Below are positions 26,240-35,371 of a stretch of DNA of 64,000 nucleotides, piece after piece (the stretch's first letter is position 1; the number at the start of each line of letters is the position of its first letter). The DNA lies in assembly GCF_023516715.1 (NCBI RefSeq), contig NZ_JAMGSI010000002.1, forward strand, positions 1,116,001 to 1,180,000. Reading direction: 5' to 3'. The notes beneath the pieces were generated by a model. That model saw only the letters and a list, made by a program, of their open reading frames with translations, did no database searches and was not told the origin of the DNA. Both the position numbers and the translations under genes were made by a program. The DNA is from Akkermansia massiliensis. Lineage in GTDB: Bacteria > Verrucomicrobiota > Verrucomicrobiia > Verrucomicrobiales > Akkermansiaceae.

Positions 26240-26474
26240 GCACTGTAGACCGTTCGTGCGGCAGAAATGCTCAAATAAAATAGGATGAAATGAAATATCC
26301 GGAACCAGGAGGAAGCGGCCTGCTGCGCGGACGTTCCGTTTGAGGAGAAGCCGGGCACTTTCCGCAGTTTCCGGCCTGCCGGCAGACACTGCCGCGCGCG
26401 GGTGGAGAAGGAGATAATGTTTCTTATTGAAGAGGCTGGCAGACAGCCTCTTCAATAGGTTTTTCAAGGGGTGT

Positions 26475-27452
26475 TCAATGCTTTTTTGCGGGAATCAGGC
26501 GGAAGGCGGAGGGGGATTTGGCGGATTTGATTTCCAGGGGCTTGGTCGGGTCCTTTTGAGTTTCCGCGCCTATGGTGATGATAAGCCTGTCTTTGGGGTG
26601 GATGACGGTAGCGTTTTCAAAGACGAGCGTATTGGAGCCGTCCGTCAGCTTCCAGCCGTCCAGCAGGATGCCGGAGTCTCCGGAATTGTTGATAATCACG
26701 TTGCCGATGCCAGGTTCCAGCTTGGGGGCGGGCTGCTTGAGCTTCATGCTTTTTGCCAGCTTGGCGAAGGTGATTTCAGCAATGCGCCGCGCGCCCGGCT
26801 CCGTGGGGTGCAGGCCGTCCACATACCATTCCGGATGATCGGAAAGGGGGTGCAGCGCGTCAAAAAGGCCGACCTTGTGCTTGCGCGCCACGGTGGCGAT
26901 CAGTTTTTCCGCTTCCGGACGGTTGGCCGCGGAGCCGTTGTCCGAGCCTGCGTATTTGCGCACATCCGGGTAGCAGTTGCCGGGGAACGCCTTTTTGTTG
27001 AGCGGGCCGCGGTAGTCCGGACCCAGCAGGCCCCAGGCGAAGAATCTGGCCTTGGGATTGGCGGATTTCCAGGCATTGAACAGGTCGTCATAACCCTTGG
27101 CGAACAGCTTGGGGTCCCACCAGCGGCCCGTATCGTTGATGCCCAGGTTGCAGATGTAAACGTCCGCCTTGAATTCCAGGGATTGCTTGTGTTCCTTGGT
27201 GCTGCCGTACCAGCGGCCCACTTGGCCCGGATAGTCGCCCGCCGTTTTTCCGGGGTTGCCGAATCCCCGGACGTCAAAGTCCGGGCCCATCAGCGTGCCG
27301 AGCACCTGCGGATACCGGGCATCTCCGGGTTGGAGGCCGGAGCCGAAGGTGATGCTGTCCCCCACGCAGGCTACTTTGGTGGGGACGGCCTGTGCCGCGG
27401 TGCCCAGGGAAAGGGCCGCGGCCAGGGAAGCGAAGAGAAGATGAAGGTTCAT
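26475..27452 (-). CDS. Secreted SGNH/GDSL hydrolase
   Basis: The 325-residue product has a signal peptide (MNLHLLFASLAAALSLGTAA) and an SGNH esterase domain. Block I is VGDSITFGSG (Ser33), block III includes NLGINDTG (~102-109), and block V is DGLHPTEPG with Asp212 and His215. The full catalytic triad is present. Members remove acyl groups from carbohydrates, so it may de-acetylate host or bacterial glycans. The C-terminal ~70 residues form a beta-rich add-on. It is 21 bp after the sialate O-acetylesterase gene, which suggests co-expression. Confidence 0.88.
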   Translation of the reverse strand: MNLHLLFASLAAALSLGTAAQAVPTKVACVGDSITFGSGLQPGDARYPQVLGTLMGPDFDVRGFGNPGKTAGDYPGQVGRWYGSTKEHKQSLEFKADVYICNLGINDTGRWWDPKLFAKGYDDLFNAWKSANPKARFFAWGLLGPDYRGPLNKKAFPGNCYPDVRKYAGSDNGSAANRPEAEKLIATVARKHKVGLFDALHPLSDHPEWYVDGLHPTEPGARRIAEITFAKLAKSMKLKQPAPKLEPGIGNVIINNSGDSGILLDGWKLTDGSNTLVFENATVIHPKDRLIITIGAETQKDPTKPLEIKSAKSPSAFRLIPAKKH

Positions 27453-27473
27453 GGTATGGTGGAGTGAGAAGGG

Positions 27474-29012
27474 TTATTTTTTAGGAGTGGGCGCATCCGT
27501 GCGGAAGGGGCGGGCGGGGAGCTGGTCGCCGTTGACCAGGTTGGGGGTCACGAAGCGGTTCCAGCAGTACCGTGCGTGTTTGGGGGATTTGACCTCCGGG
27601 GAGGTGAGGCGGATGACAGCGGTGCTGCCTTTCCTGTTCGTGATTTCCGCCGTGGCGGGATGGTAAGCGCCGTCCGCCCCGGCAATTTCAAACTGGGCCG
27701 GTTCCTTGCCGTCCGTCGTGGTCAGGTCTTTGGCGTGTTCCAGTTGGATCAGAAGGGCGCTGCCGGAGGGTTTGAAGGCTTTGAAGGAGGGGCCTTCACA
27801 GGGAACCTTTTTGCCGTAAACCTTGTTGAGTGCCGTGTTCCCCGCGCGTTCTCCCACGGGACGCTTGAAGGGGGGGTGGACATCGGCGTTGGTGGAACCC
27901 AGGTCAATGGTGTTGACGCTGTAGACCTGCGGGACGGTTTTGGCTACCGTGTCCTGCATTTCCCGGAATTCCGGCCAGCCGGCACGGATTTTTGACGGAT
28001 CGTTGATGCGGGGGAGCTGAATCATGACGAAGGGCATTTCCGGATTGCGGAAGGCTTTTCTCCAGGAGGAGATCATGGTTTTCAGCAGCATGCCGTTCTG
28101 TTCGTTGTCAATGATTTCAGCGTCGGATTCGCCCTGGTACCAGATGACGCCCGTGATGGGGAGGGCTGTCATCCACGCGATGCCGGATTCATAAAGGAAC
28201 GCCGGTTTGTAGGGATGGTCCGGAGACCCCTGGTCCAGACGCGGGGAGATGTTTTTTCTGGCGCGTCCCCTTACCCAGTCGGAGATGAGGGGTGAGTCCA
28301 GCCAGTGGTTGCCGCGCAGGGTGCGGAAGCTGCTGTTGGCATTGATGACCTGCCGGGGAATCCACGCCGCTATTTCCGAGCCGCCCAGGGAGGAATGGAT
28401 GATGCCTACCGGAATGCCGAGCCCTTCACGGAGTTTTTTGCCGAAGTAGTAGCCGACGGCCGCCATCGGGCCCGAGGCGGCGGGGGAACTGACGGCCCAC
28501 TGCCCCTTATAGAATTTGTCCGTAGTGACGGCGTCAAAATCCTTGTCGGAATAGGGGGCGTTGTTCGTGTGGGCCTGTGGGACGTTGTTGAACAAGCGGA
28601 GCTGCTCGTCCGCGGAGGCGGCTATGTCTTCCTTGGCCGTGGAGGTCTGGTTCAGGCGGAACAGCATGTTGGACTGCCCGGAGGCCAGCCACACTTCTCC
28701 CACCAGCACGTCGTCCAGCTTGGAAGAGTCTCCGTTCTGGGTGGCCGTCAGCGTTTGTCCCTCTGCGCTGGGTTTCATGGGGGGCAGGGTGACGCTCCAT
28801 TTTCCCTTGGAATCCGCCTTTGTTTTCAGGGAGGAGCTTCCGAAGGTGACGGTCACTTCCTTGTTGGGATCAGCCGTGCCGGAGACGGGCACGTTTTTCC
28901 CGTGGGGAAGGACCATGTGGGAACCGAATACCCGGTCGAATTGGGGAGCGGCCGCCCAAGCCGCATTCAGGGCGATGGCGGCAGCCAGGATGCATGGAGT
29001 ATGGAGATGCAT
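27474..29012 (-). CDS. Sialate O-acetylesterase-like enzyme (SGNH type)
   Basis: The 512-residue product has a signal peptide (ILAAAIALNAAWAA) and an N-terminal beta-sandwich (GSHMVLPHGKNVPVSGTADP). The sialate O-acetylesterase catalytic domain has the nucleophile in GQSNM (Ser114), IWYQGESDA (~290-298) and NADVHPP (Asp377, His379). Such enzymes remove 9-O-acetyl groups from sialic acid, which opens mucin chains to sialidases. The layout matches the known ~500-residue family. It is co-directional with a membrane protein 11 bp upstream and the SGNH hydrolase 21 bp downstream. Confidence 0.88.
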   Translation of the reverse strand: MHLHTPCILAAAIALNAAWAAAPQFDRVFGSHMVLPHGKNVPVSGTADPNKEVTVTFGSSSLKTKADSKGKWSVTLPPMKPSAEGQTLTATQNGDSSKLDDVLVGEVWLASGQSNMLFRLNQTSTAKEDIAASADEQLRLFNNVPQAHTNNAPYSDKDFDAVTTDKFYKGQWAVSSPAASGPMAAVGYYFGKKLREGLGIPVGIIHSSLGGSEIAAWIPRQVINANSSFRTLRGNHWLDSPLISDWVRGRARKNISPRLDQGSPDHPYKPAFLYESGIAWMTALPITGVIWYQGESDAEIIDNEQNGMLLKTMISSWRKAFRNPEMPFVMIQLPRINDPSKIRAGWPEFREMQDTVAKTVPQVYSVNTIDLGSTNADVHPPFKRPVGERAGNTALNKVYGKKVPCEGPSFKAFKPSGSALLIQLEHAKDLTTTDGKEPAQFEIAGADGAYHPATAEITNRKGSTAVIRLTSPEVKSPKHARYCWNRFVTPNLVNGDQLPARPFRTDAPTPKK

Positions 29013-29023
29013 GATTTAACAGG

Positions 29024-29800
29024 TTATTTGAGAAGGAGTTCGTCCCGTGTGAGGCCGGTCAGCCGTCCGAGCCGTTTGATCAGGCGCGTCATGATGAAGA
29101 CGAGGGCGACCAGGATGGGCACCCCGATGATCAGGAAGCCCCACCAGGTGATGCTGCCGATGGCCACGTTGTAGGCCACCTGCTGTTCCGCCTCAGGCTG
29201 GCGCATGACGGAGGACATGAAGGAGAGGCTCAGGAAGAAGTTGCCGATGGAGGAGGCAACCAGCGTGCCCGCCAGAATCCAGGACGAGTTTGCCAGCAGG
29301 CGCTGGTAGGTCTGTTCCTCGCCGTTGGCGGCCACCGCCTGTTCTATCCTGCGCACGTCAAACAGCTTCGGCGTGTAAATGAACATGTTGAGAAGGGGGG
29401 AGCCGGTGGAGCGGGAGACGACGACCGCCGCCGCCAGGATGAGGGGAATCAGGGCCTCCTTTCCGGCAAACAGCCAGGGAGTGGCGCTGTGGATGCGCCC
29501 CTCCGGCCCGATGACGAAGATGCTGATGACGCCCGTCAGCAGCACGCCGGCCATGCCTACGCCGGACATCAGGTCAAATTTCCTGGTGACGACCAGGGAA
29601 CGGATTCCATAGACCAGGGGAAGGGAAAGGGCGAAAACGAGCGCCCATACCGGGCCGATGTGCCAGAAGCTTTCCCCCGCCGGACGTTCCAGGGGATTGG
29701 CGGGGCCCGCGCTGCAGTAGTCCAGAATCAATACCGGGAGCAGGATGTTGATGAAAATTCCCAGCAGGGAGGAACGTGAGTTGTTTTGCGTTTTATCCAT
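29024..29800 (-). CDS. Polytopic inner-membrane protein (VC0807-like pattern)
   Basis: From the ATG at 29800 the 258-residue product has about six transmembrane segments (near 11-27, 48-66, 77-97, 113-130, 178-196 and 218-238). A conserved-looking TRKFDLMSG loop lies between two of them. The pattern resembles VC0807-type membrane proteins, but I hold this loosely. The frame is open to 30034, but upstream residues are not membrane-like. A start at 29827 (MIQVPASEF) is also possible. It is 11 bp upstream of the sialate O-acetylesterase gene. Confidence 0.7.
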   Translation of the reverse strand: MDKTQNNSRSSLLGIFINILLPVLILDYCSAGPANPLERPAGESFWHIGPVWALVFALSLPLVYGIRSLVVTRKFDLMSGVGMAGVLLTGVISIFVIGPEGRIHSATPWLFAGKEALIPLILAAAVVVSRSTGSPLLNMFIYTPKLFDVRRIEQAVAANGEEQTYQRLLANSSWILAGTLVASSIGNFFLSLSFMSSVMRQPEAEQQVAYNVAIGSITWWGFLIIGVPILVALVFIMTRLIKRLGRLTGLTRDELLLK

Positions 29801-30021
29801 GAATTCGGAGGCAGGTACTTGTATCATACGCAGATGCGTCCCCGCAAGTTGCAACCCCGTGTGTGAATGTAAAGACCAGAAGCGGGGGGAGGCGGTTTTT
29901 TCCTCCGCAGGCGGCCCCGCGGAAATCGTGGCATCTAACGGCATCTTCCGTTCTTTTGGCTGGACACAGGTGTGAATAATGTTCAGCTTCTCCCGTGACT
30001 CTGACAGATCATTTTTCCCCC

Positions 30022-31836
30022 ATGACTCAAACATCTTCTTTTTCGACGCTTGGCATTTCGCCGGAGATTCTGGAAGCCATTGAAGTGCTCGGCTTCGATA
30101 CTCCTTCCGCCATTCAGGAGCAGGCGATTCCCGCTGCGATCGGAGGGTCCGATATCGTGGGGCTGTCCCATACGGGTTCCGGAAAGACGCTTGCCTTTGC
30201 CATTCCGGCCCTGGAGTGCATTGATCCCGAGGAGCGGAATGTCCAGGTGCTGGCCCTTTGCCCCACGCGGGAACTGGCCGTCCAGATTTGCCGGGAGGTG
30301 GACAAGCTGGCCCTGTTCATGGACGGCGTTTCCGCCGTTCCCATTTATGGCGGTTCCTCCTTCCGCCCGCAATTGGACGCCCTGCGGCGCGGGGTCCAGT
30401 TCGTGGTGGGAACGCCCGGCCGCGTCATGGACCTGATGGAGTCCGGTGCGCTGAAGCTGGACAATCTCCGCATGCTGATTCTGGATGAAGCGGACGAGAT
30501 GCTGGACATGGGCTTTCTGGAAGATATTGAACGTATTGCGGAGTTCATGCCGGAAACGAAGCAGACCCTGTTTTTCTCCGCCACCATGTCTCCGGAAATC
30601 AACCGGCTGGTGAACCGGTTCATGAAGGACCCCGTCCAGATCACCATTGAGCGGCCCACGCTGACGGTGCCCACCATTGAACAGTCTTATTATGAGGTGG
30701 TATTTTCTTCCCGGATTGAGGTGCTCAGCCGCTTGCTGGACACGGGGAAGATCAAGATGGGCCTGGTTTTTGCCAATACCAAGAAAGTGGTGGACGACAT
30801 CGTGGACGGCCTGACGGCCCGGGGTTATCCCGTGGACCGTCTCCACGGGGACATGCCCCAGATCATGCGGGAGCGCGTGATGGATTCCTTCCGCAAGGGG
30901 AGCCTGCGTCTGCTGGTGGCTACGGATATTGCCGCCCGCGGCCTGGATGTGGACGATGTGGATGCCGTGGTGAATTTTGAACTGCCGCGTGATCCGGAGG
31001 ATTACGTGCACCGCATCGGCCGCACGGCGCGCGCCGGGCGCAAGGGGAAGGCCATCACTTTTATGGGGCGCCGTGATTTTTCCCTGATGAGCCGCATTGA
31101 ACGCTTCATCGGCGTCAAGCTGACTCCGGAACCCGTGCTGACCGCCGTTCAGGTGGACCAGCTCCGGACGGAATCCCTGGTGGATGATATTCTGGAACGC
31201 CTCAAGCCGGATGCCGTTCTGCCGGAGGAATTGAAGGAAGTGGAAGCCGCTCCGGAAGCCATGGCCGCCGCCCTGTTTGATTTGCTCCGGGAGCGCACGC
31301 ACCGGGAAGTACAGCCCATTCCGGAGGACAAGCCCGCCCGCAGGACGCGCCATGTATCCCAGCCCGGAGAAGAGGCGGAGAGCCCGCAAAAGGGAGATTC
31401 CTGGCAGCACAAGGGGGATACGGTCACGCTGTTCATGAACGGCGGCAAGATGATCGGCCTGCGGCCCAAGGACATCGCCGGATTGTTTTACAATACGGTG
31501 GAAATGGAGAAGGGCGCCGTGGGCGATATCCGGATTTTCCCCAAGCATTCCCTGATTGAGGTGGACGCTTCCGTAGCTCCCCAGCTCCTGGACGCCCTGG
31601 CTACGGCCACCGTCTGCGGGTATGAGGTCAACGTCCGCGAGGACAAGGGCACGCCGGAATATTCCGACGGGCCGCGTCCACCCCGCCGCAGCGGAGGTTT
31701 CCGCGGCGGCTACCGCGGAGACCGGGACCGGAGCGACCGCGGCGGATTCAGGGGAAACCGCGGAGGCTTCCGCAGTGACCGTGGTGAACGCTGGGGCGAC
31801 CGCCCCCGCAGGGACGACAGGAAGAAGCGGTTCTGA
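30022..31836 (+). CDS. deaD: DEAD-box RNA helicase, DeaD/CsdA type
   Basis: DeaD unwinds RNA during ribosome assembly and cold adaptation. The product (604 residues from ATG 30022; an ATG at 29995 adds 9) has the Q motif (GFDTPSAIQEQAI), SHTGSGKT, PTRELAVQ, LDEADEMLDMG, FFSATMS, ATDIAARGLDVDDVDAV and HRIGRTARAG in order. A DbpA-like RNA-binding domain (RPKDIAGLFYN, VEVNVRE region) precedes an Arg/Gly-rich tail with repeats of GGFRG and GDRPRR type. The gene is divergent from the membrane protein at 29800, and a terminator hairpin follows. Confidence 0.93.
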   Translation: MTQTSSFSTLGISPEILEAIEVLGFDTPSAIQEQAIPAAIGGSDIVGLSHTGSGKTLAFAIPALECIDPEERNVQVLALCPTRELAVQICREVDKLALFMDGVSAVPIYGGSSFRPQLDALRRGVQFVVGTPGRVMDLMESGALKLDNLRMLILDEADEMLDMGFLEDIERIAEFMPETKQTLFFSATMSPEINRLVNRFMKDPVQITIERPTLTVPTIEQSYYEVVFSSRIEVLSRLLDTGKIKMGLVFANTKKVVDDIVDGLTARGYPVDRLHGDMPQIMRERVMDSFRKGSLRLLVATDIAARGLDVDDVDAVVNFELPRDPEDYVHRIGRTARAGRKGKAITFMGRRDFSLMSRIERFIGVKLTPEPVLTAVQVDQLRTESLVDDILERLKPDAVLPEELKEVEAAPEAMAAALFDLLRERTHREVQPIPEDKPARRTRHVSQPGEEAESPQKGDSWQHKGDTVTLFMNGGKMIGLRPKDIAGLFYNTVEMEKGAVGDIRIFPKHSLIEVDASVAPQLLDALATATVCGYEVNVREDKGTPEYSDGPRPPRRSGGFRGGYRGDRDRSDRGGFRGNRGGFRSDRGERWGDRPRRDDRKKRF

Positions 31837-31845
31837 CGCTTCCGC

Positions 31846-31888
31846 GGTTCCGGACACGTTACTTGCGTCCTTCCGGAAACGGTTTTTT
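31846..31888 (+). terminator. Terminator of the DEAD-box helicase gene
   Basis: GTTCCGGA (31847-31854) pairs with TCCGGAAAC (31872-31880) with one bulged A. It is followed by TTTTTT at 31883-31888, 10 bp after the deaD stop. Confidence 0.55.
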
Positions 31889-31905
31889 CCACGGGAGCGG
31901 CTGCT

Positions 31906-32365
31906 TTACTGGAGTTTCAGTTCCATGGGCACGGGGTCCGGATTCAGGAGGATGCCTTTCCGGTAGGCGGTCCCCGCCTCCTCGGCGCCGTTTTTGTACT
32001 GCTTCCACAGCCTATGCAGCGTATCCCGGTTGCCTGGGATGCGCAGGAAATCGGTGTGGGCCTTGTTGGCGTGTTTGCTCCATGGAGCCATGCCCCTGGC
32101 GGATTTCAGCATTTCCAGTCCGGCAGACAGTTCCTTTTTTTAAATGGCGCCCTGCCATGCAGATTTGGAAGATCTGCCGTTCCGGCACGCCGTATGCCTC
32201 CGGATTCCAGGCGCCCCCCCTGTAAACGATGAACAGGTCCTTATTCTCTTTTTCGGCTTGTGCGGCGGCTTTTTCCAGGTCAGCCATTCACACGTCCAGC
32301 CCGCAGAGCGTACCGGAGGGAAGCAGAAGGGCGGATGCAATCAATAGAGTATGGGGCAGTTTCAT
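31906..32365 (-). pseudogene. Decayed secreted thioredoxin-fold-like protein
   Basis: The minus strand reads as one gene with two lesions. It starts ATG at 32365 with signal peptide MKLPHTLLIASALLLPSG. A TGA at 32290-32288 interrupts it (normally perhaps Trp), and the same frame then continues as MADLEKAAAQAEKENKDLF and VYRGGAWNPEAYG, the N-terminal half of a thioredoxin-like fold without CxxC. Near a seven-A run (complement of T7 at 32135-32141) the open frame switches to one reading KELSAGLEMLKSARG and continuing to ILLNPDPVPMEL. Both the stop and the shift are needed to explain it, so it is probably a pseudogene. The A-run shift could alternatively be a phase switch or sequence error. Confidence 0.65.
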
Positions 32366-32498
32366 AGTTTTTTCACTATAGGCCTGATACAGCAATCATC
32401 AATTCCCTTTCCGTTTAATTATCTTGAGAGATGGGAGAATTCATGTAAGATCGCGCTCTGTTTTAACGTTTCCCCTAGAGTCTATTTTCATCTGAATC

Positions 32499-34658
32499 AT
32501 GAAGCTGGTATCTTTCCTATCCGTTCTTCTGACTGCCCTGGTTCCGTGCATGAGCGCTTCCGGGCAGGCTGCGAAGCCCGCCGCCCGGGCCGTCAAGAAT
32601 TCAAAACCCAATGTTATTTTTATTCTGGTAGACGATATGGGCTGGGGCGATCTGGATTCCAACTGGAGCCAGCAGAAGCTGAACGGGCGGACGGTGGACA
32701 GGAAGAACGAGTTCAAGACCCCGGCTTTGTCCGCGCTGGCCCGGGAGGGAATTCAACTGCGCCGGCATTATTCCGCCGCTCCGGTCTGCGCTCCGGCGCG
32801 CGCCTCCCTGCTGCTGGGGGTGCACCAGGGGAATTCCCGCGTGGTGAGGAACAACCGCTTTGACCATCCCATTGAAGATTCCCATACGCTGGGCACCGTG
32901 ATGCGTGACGCCGGTTATGATACCGCCGCCATCGGCAAGTGGGGCGTGGGCGGCGGCGGCGAAAGCCATGGTCCGGTGACGGGCGGTCCCCACCAGCGCG
33001 GCTTCAATTATTTTTACGGCATCCTGGACCATCTGGCCGGGCATTTCCATTATCCTTCCGAGTCCCGCGACATTTTCGAGTACAACGGTTACGCCTCCAA
33101 TCCCGAATGGAAGAATATCAAGGACAAGGTTCCCCAGACCGCCTATTCCACGGATTTGTTTGCCGCCCGCGCCAAGCAATGGATTGTGGACCAGCGCAAG
33201 TCCGCCCGCAAGACCGGCAAGCCGTTTTTCCTGTACCTGGCTTTTCCGGCCCCTCACGGCAACCTGGTGGTTCCCGGAACGCCCTATCCTTCCGGCGGCG
33301 GTTTGAAAGGCGGCCTGCAGTGGGTGAAGAAGAACGGCACGGAATCCGTAAATACGGCTTTTGACGCCAAGGCGGAAAAAGACAAGGACACGTACATTTA
33401 TCCGGACAATGCCCGCTTCCCGAATGAGGTGGCCAAACGGCATTCCACGATGATCCGCCGCGTGGATGATGCCGTGGCGGATTTGATTCATCTGCTGAAG
33501 GATTTGAAGATCGACAACGATACGATGATTGTCTTTACCTCCGACAATGGCCCCCACAATGAAGGCGGCGCCGACCCCAAGCACAGGCATGGGGCGCAGA
33601 ATCCGCAGTTTTTCAAGAGTTACGGCATGATGGACGGCATCAAGCGCGACTGCTGGGAAGGCGGAATGCGCGTTCCCACGCTGGTACGCTGGCCCGCCCG
33701 CATTCCCAAGGGCCAGATCAGCCTCCAGCCCGGACAGTTCCATGACTGGCTGGCTACGCTGGCGGATGCCGCCGGAGTGCCGGTTCCCGCCCGCAGCGAC
33801 GGCGTTTCCCTGCTGCCGACGCTGACAGGCCATGCGGACCAGCAGAAGCCCGGCATTATTTATTCCGAATATAACGTCGGCGGCAAGACGCCCGGCTACA
33901 AGGATTTCCTGGGCGAACACAAGGGAGCGGAACGGGGCCAGCAGCAGATCGTCTTTGTGGACGGCCTGAAAGGCCTGCGCATGGGGGTGAAGGACGCGGA
34001 CAAGGATTTCATGATTTTCGATACCCTGAATGATCCGCAGGAAAGCAAGGACCTTGCTTCCTCCAAGCCGGAGCTTCAGGCCCGCATGAAGGCCGCTGCC
34101 CTGTCCAATCGGCGTGCCTCCCTTCCTTCCAAGACGGTGTTTGATACGGCGCTGGTCCCGGCAGTGGAGACAAAAGGGGCTGCCTCCCCCGGCTTGAAGT
34201 GGTCCCTCTATGAAGGAGAGTTCCCCTGGGTTCCGGATTTCCGCCAGCTCAAGAAGCAGGCTGCCGCGCATGGCGTGGCCCCGTCTCCGTCCGTCAAGAT
34301 GAACGGGCCCCGGAAGCGCGGGGTGGAATTGACGGGGTACGTGAAGGTGCCCGCTGACGGGGAGTATACTTTTTATCTGTCCACGGATGCGAATAAGGGA
34401 AGCAAGGCTTTTGTCCGCCTGCACGGCATGGAATTGATTGATGCGGACAAGACTTACGAACCGGGCTCCGAAGTTTCCTCCGATTTGGGCGACCGGAAGA
34501 ATCCCGTTTATTTAAAGGCCGGGTTGCATCCCATCCGCATCGGCTATGTGGGCAATGCCGGTCCCGCCTCCAAGCTGGTCTTGAAGTGGCAAGGCCCCGG
34601 CTTGTCCAAGCAGGAGATTCCCGCGTCCGCGTTCAGCCATGACGGCGGGGCCGAATAA
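32499..34658 (+). CDS. Secreted S1-family sulfatase with C-terminal PA14-like domain
   Basis: The 719-residue product has a signal peptide (MKLVSFLSVLLTALVPCMSA) and a type I sulfatase domain. It has PNVIFILVDDMGWGD (Asp metal ligands), the formylglycine motif CAPAR at 97-101, IGKWG (Lys) and FTSDNGPH (~340). These allow a Cys-type, Ca-dependent sulfatase that needs an FGE or anSME maturase. Residues ~600-710 look like a PA14 beta-barrel (GEYTFYLSTDANKGSKAFV, YLKAGLHPIRIGYV), a carbohydrate-binding module. Sulfated mucin glycans are a sensible target but the position specificity is unknown. A 132-bp gap separates it from the pseudogene. Confidence 0.92.
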   Translation: MKLVSFLSVLLTALVPCMSASGQAAKPAARAVKNSKPNVIFILVDDMGWGDLDSNWSQQKLNGRTVDRKNEFKTPALSALAREGIQLRRHYSAAPVCAPARASLLLGVHQGNSRVVRNNRFDHPIEDSHTLGTVMRDAGYDTAAIGKWGVGGGGESHGPVTGGPHQRGFNYFYGILDHLAGHFHYPSESRDIFEYNGYASNPEWKNIKDKVPQTAYSTDLFAARAKQWIVDQRKSARKTGKPFFLYLAFPAPHGNLVVPGTPYPSGGGLKGGLQWVKKNGTESVNTAFDAKAEKDKDTYIYPDNARFPNEVAKRHSTMIRRVDDAVADLIHLLKDLKIDNDTMIVFTSDNGPHNEGGADPKHRHGAQNPQFFKSYGMMDGIKRDCWEGGMRVPTLVRWPARIPKGQISLQPGQFHDWLATLADAAGVPVPARSDGVSLLPTLTGHADQQKPGIIYSEYNVGGKTPGYKDFLGEHKGAERGQQQIVFVDGLKGLRMGVKDADKDFMIFDTLNDPQESKDLASSKPELQARMKAAALSNRRASLPSKTVFDTALVPAVETKGAASPGLKWSLYEGEFPWVPDFRQLKKQAAAHGVAPSPSVKMNGPRKRGVELTGYVKVPADGEYTFYLSTDANKGSKAFVRLHGMELIDADKTYEPGSEVSSDLGDRKNPVYLKAGLHPIRIGYVGNAGPASKLVLKWQGPGLSKQEIPASAFSHDGGAE

Positions 34659-34667
34659 GAACCTCCG

Positions 34668-35297
34668 ATGAGCGACCTTTACGAGTACCAGGCGATTGAC
34701 GGTTCCTCCAAGGGACCCGTCTCTCTGGTGCTTCTGATTCAGGCTCGCAACCATGGGCGGCTGTCCAACCGTACCCTGGTGAGGAAGCTTCCCGACGGGG
34801 GCTGGCAGCCGCTGTCTTCCTTCATTCCCTCCATGACCGTCATGGATGCCGATATGGAGGAATCAGCCATGCCGGAGCTCGAAACCGGGGGAGAGCCCGC
34901 CATTCCCGCCTGGACGCGGAAGAAGTATTGGACGCGCATCATTAAGGGATGGTGCAGTTTTGAAGGACGCGCCGGAAAACAGGAGATGCGCGAGGTTTAT
35001 TCCACCATGGGCATCGCGTGGCTGGTCGTGGCAGGGGTTCCGTCCATCATGAAAAGCGGTTTTTTTTCCGTGTCCCCCCTGTTGGAGCTGCTTTTTCCCC
35101 TGGCTTACGTGGTGCTTCCCGTGTTGTTTCTCCCCCTGGCGGCTACGATGGTGCGGCGCCTGCATGATGTGGGGAAAAGCGGCCTTTTCCTGATATGGCT
35201 GGCCGTGCCCGTAGTGGGCTGGCTGCTGTTGATGTATTTGTGTTATGGGGAGAGCCTGCCGGGAGAGAACAAGTACGGTGATCCGCCCTGGAGTTGA
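34668..35297 (+). CDS. GYF_2-like plus DUF805 membrane protein
   Basis: The 209-residue product has an N-terminal GYF_2-like domain (YEYQAIDGSSKGPVSLVLLI, then GRLSNRTLVRKLPDGGWQPL) of ~60 residues, expected to bind proline-rich peptides. A DUF805 domain with about three or four transmembrane helices follows, with the family signature VRRLHDVGKSG and C-terminal GENKYGDPP. The function is unknown. It begins 9 bp after the sulfatase stop. Confidence 0.8.
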   Translation: MSDLYEYQAIDGSSKGPVSLVLLIQARNHGRLSNRTLVRKLPDGGWQPLSSFIPSMTVMDADMEESAMPELETGGEPAIPAWTRKKYWTRIIKGWCSFEGRAGKQEMREVYSTMGIAWLVVAGVPSIMKSGFFSVSPLLELLFPLAYVVLPVLFLPLAATMVRRLHDVGKSGLFLIWLAVPVVGWLLLMYLCYGESLPGENKYGDPPWS

Positions 35298-35371
35298 AGA
35301 ATGAAGCCGGAAGCTGGACGCATTGAAGGAGAACAGGCCGGGATGGAACGTCCGGTTAAGGGAATTTCTGC

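Noticed and set aside
29983-31857. A long minus-strand frame opposite deaD
   Set aside because: It is antisense to an unambiguous DEAD-box helicase, rich in His/Gly/Gln, and carries no recognisable domain.
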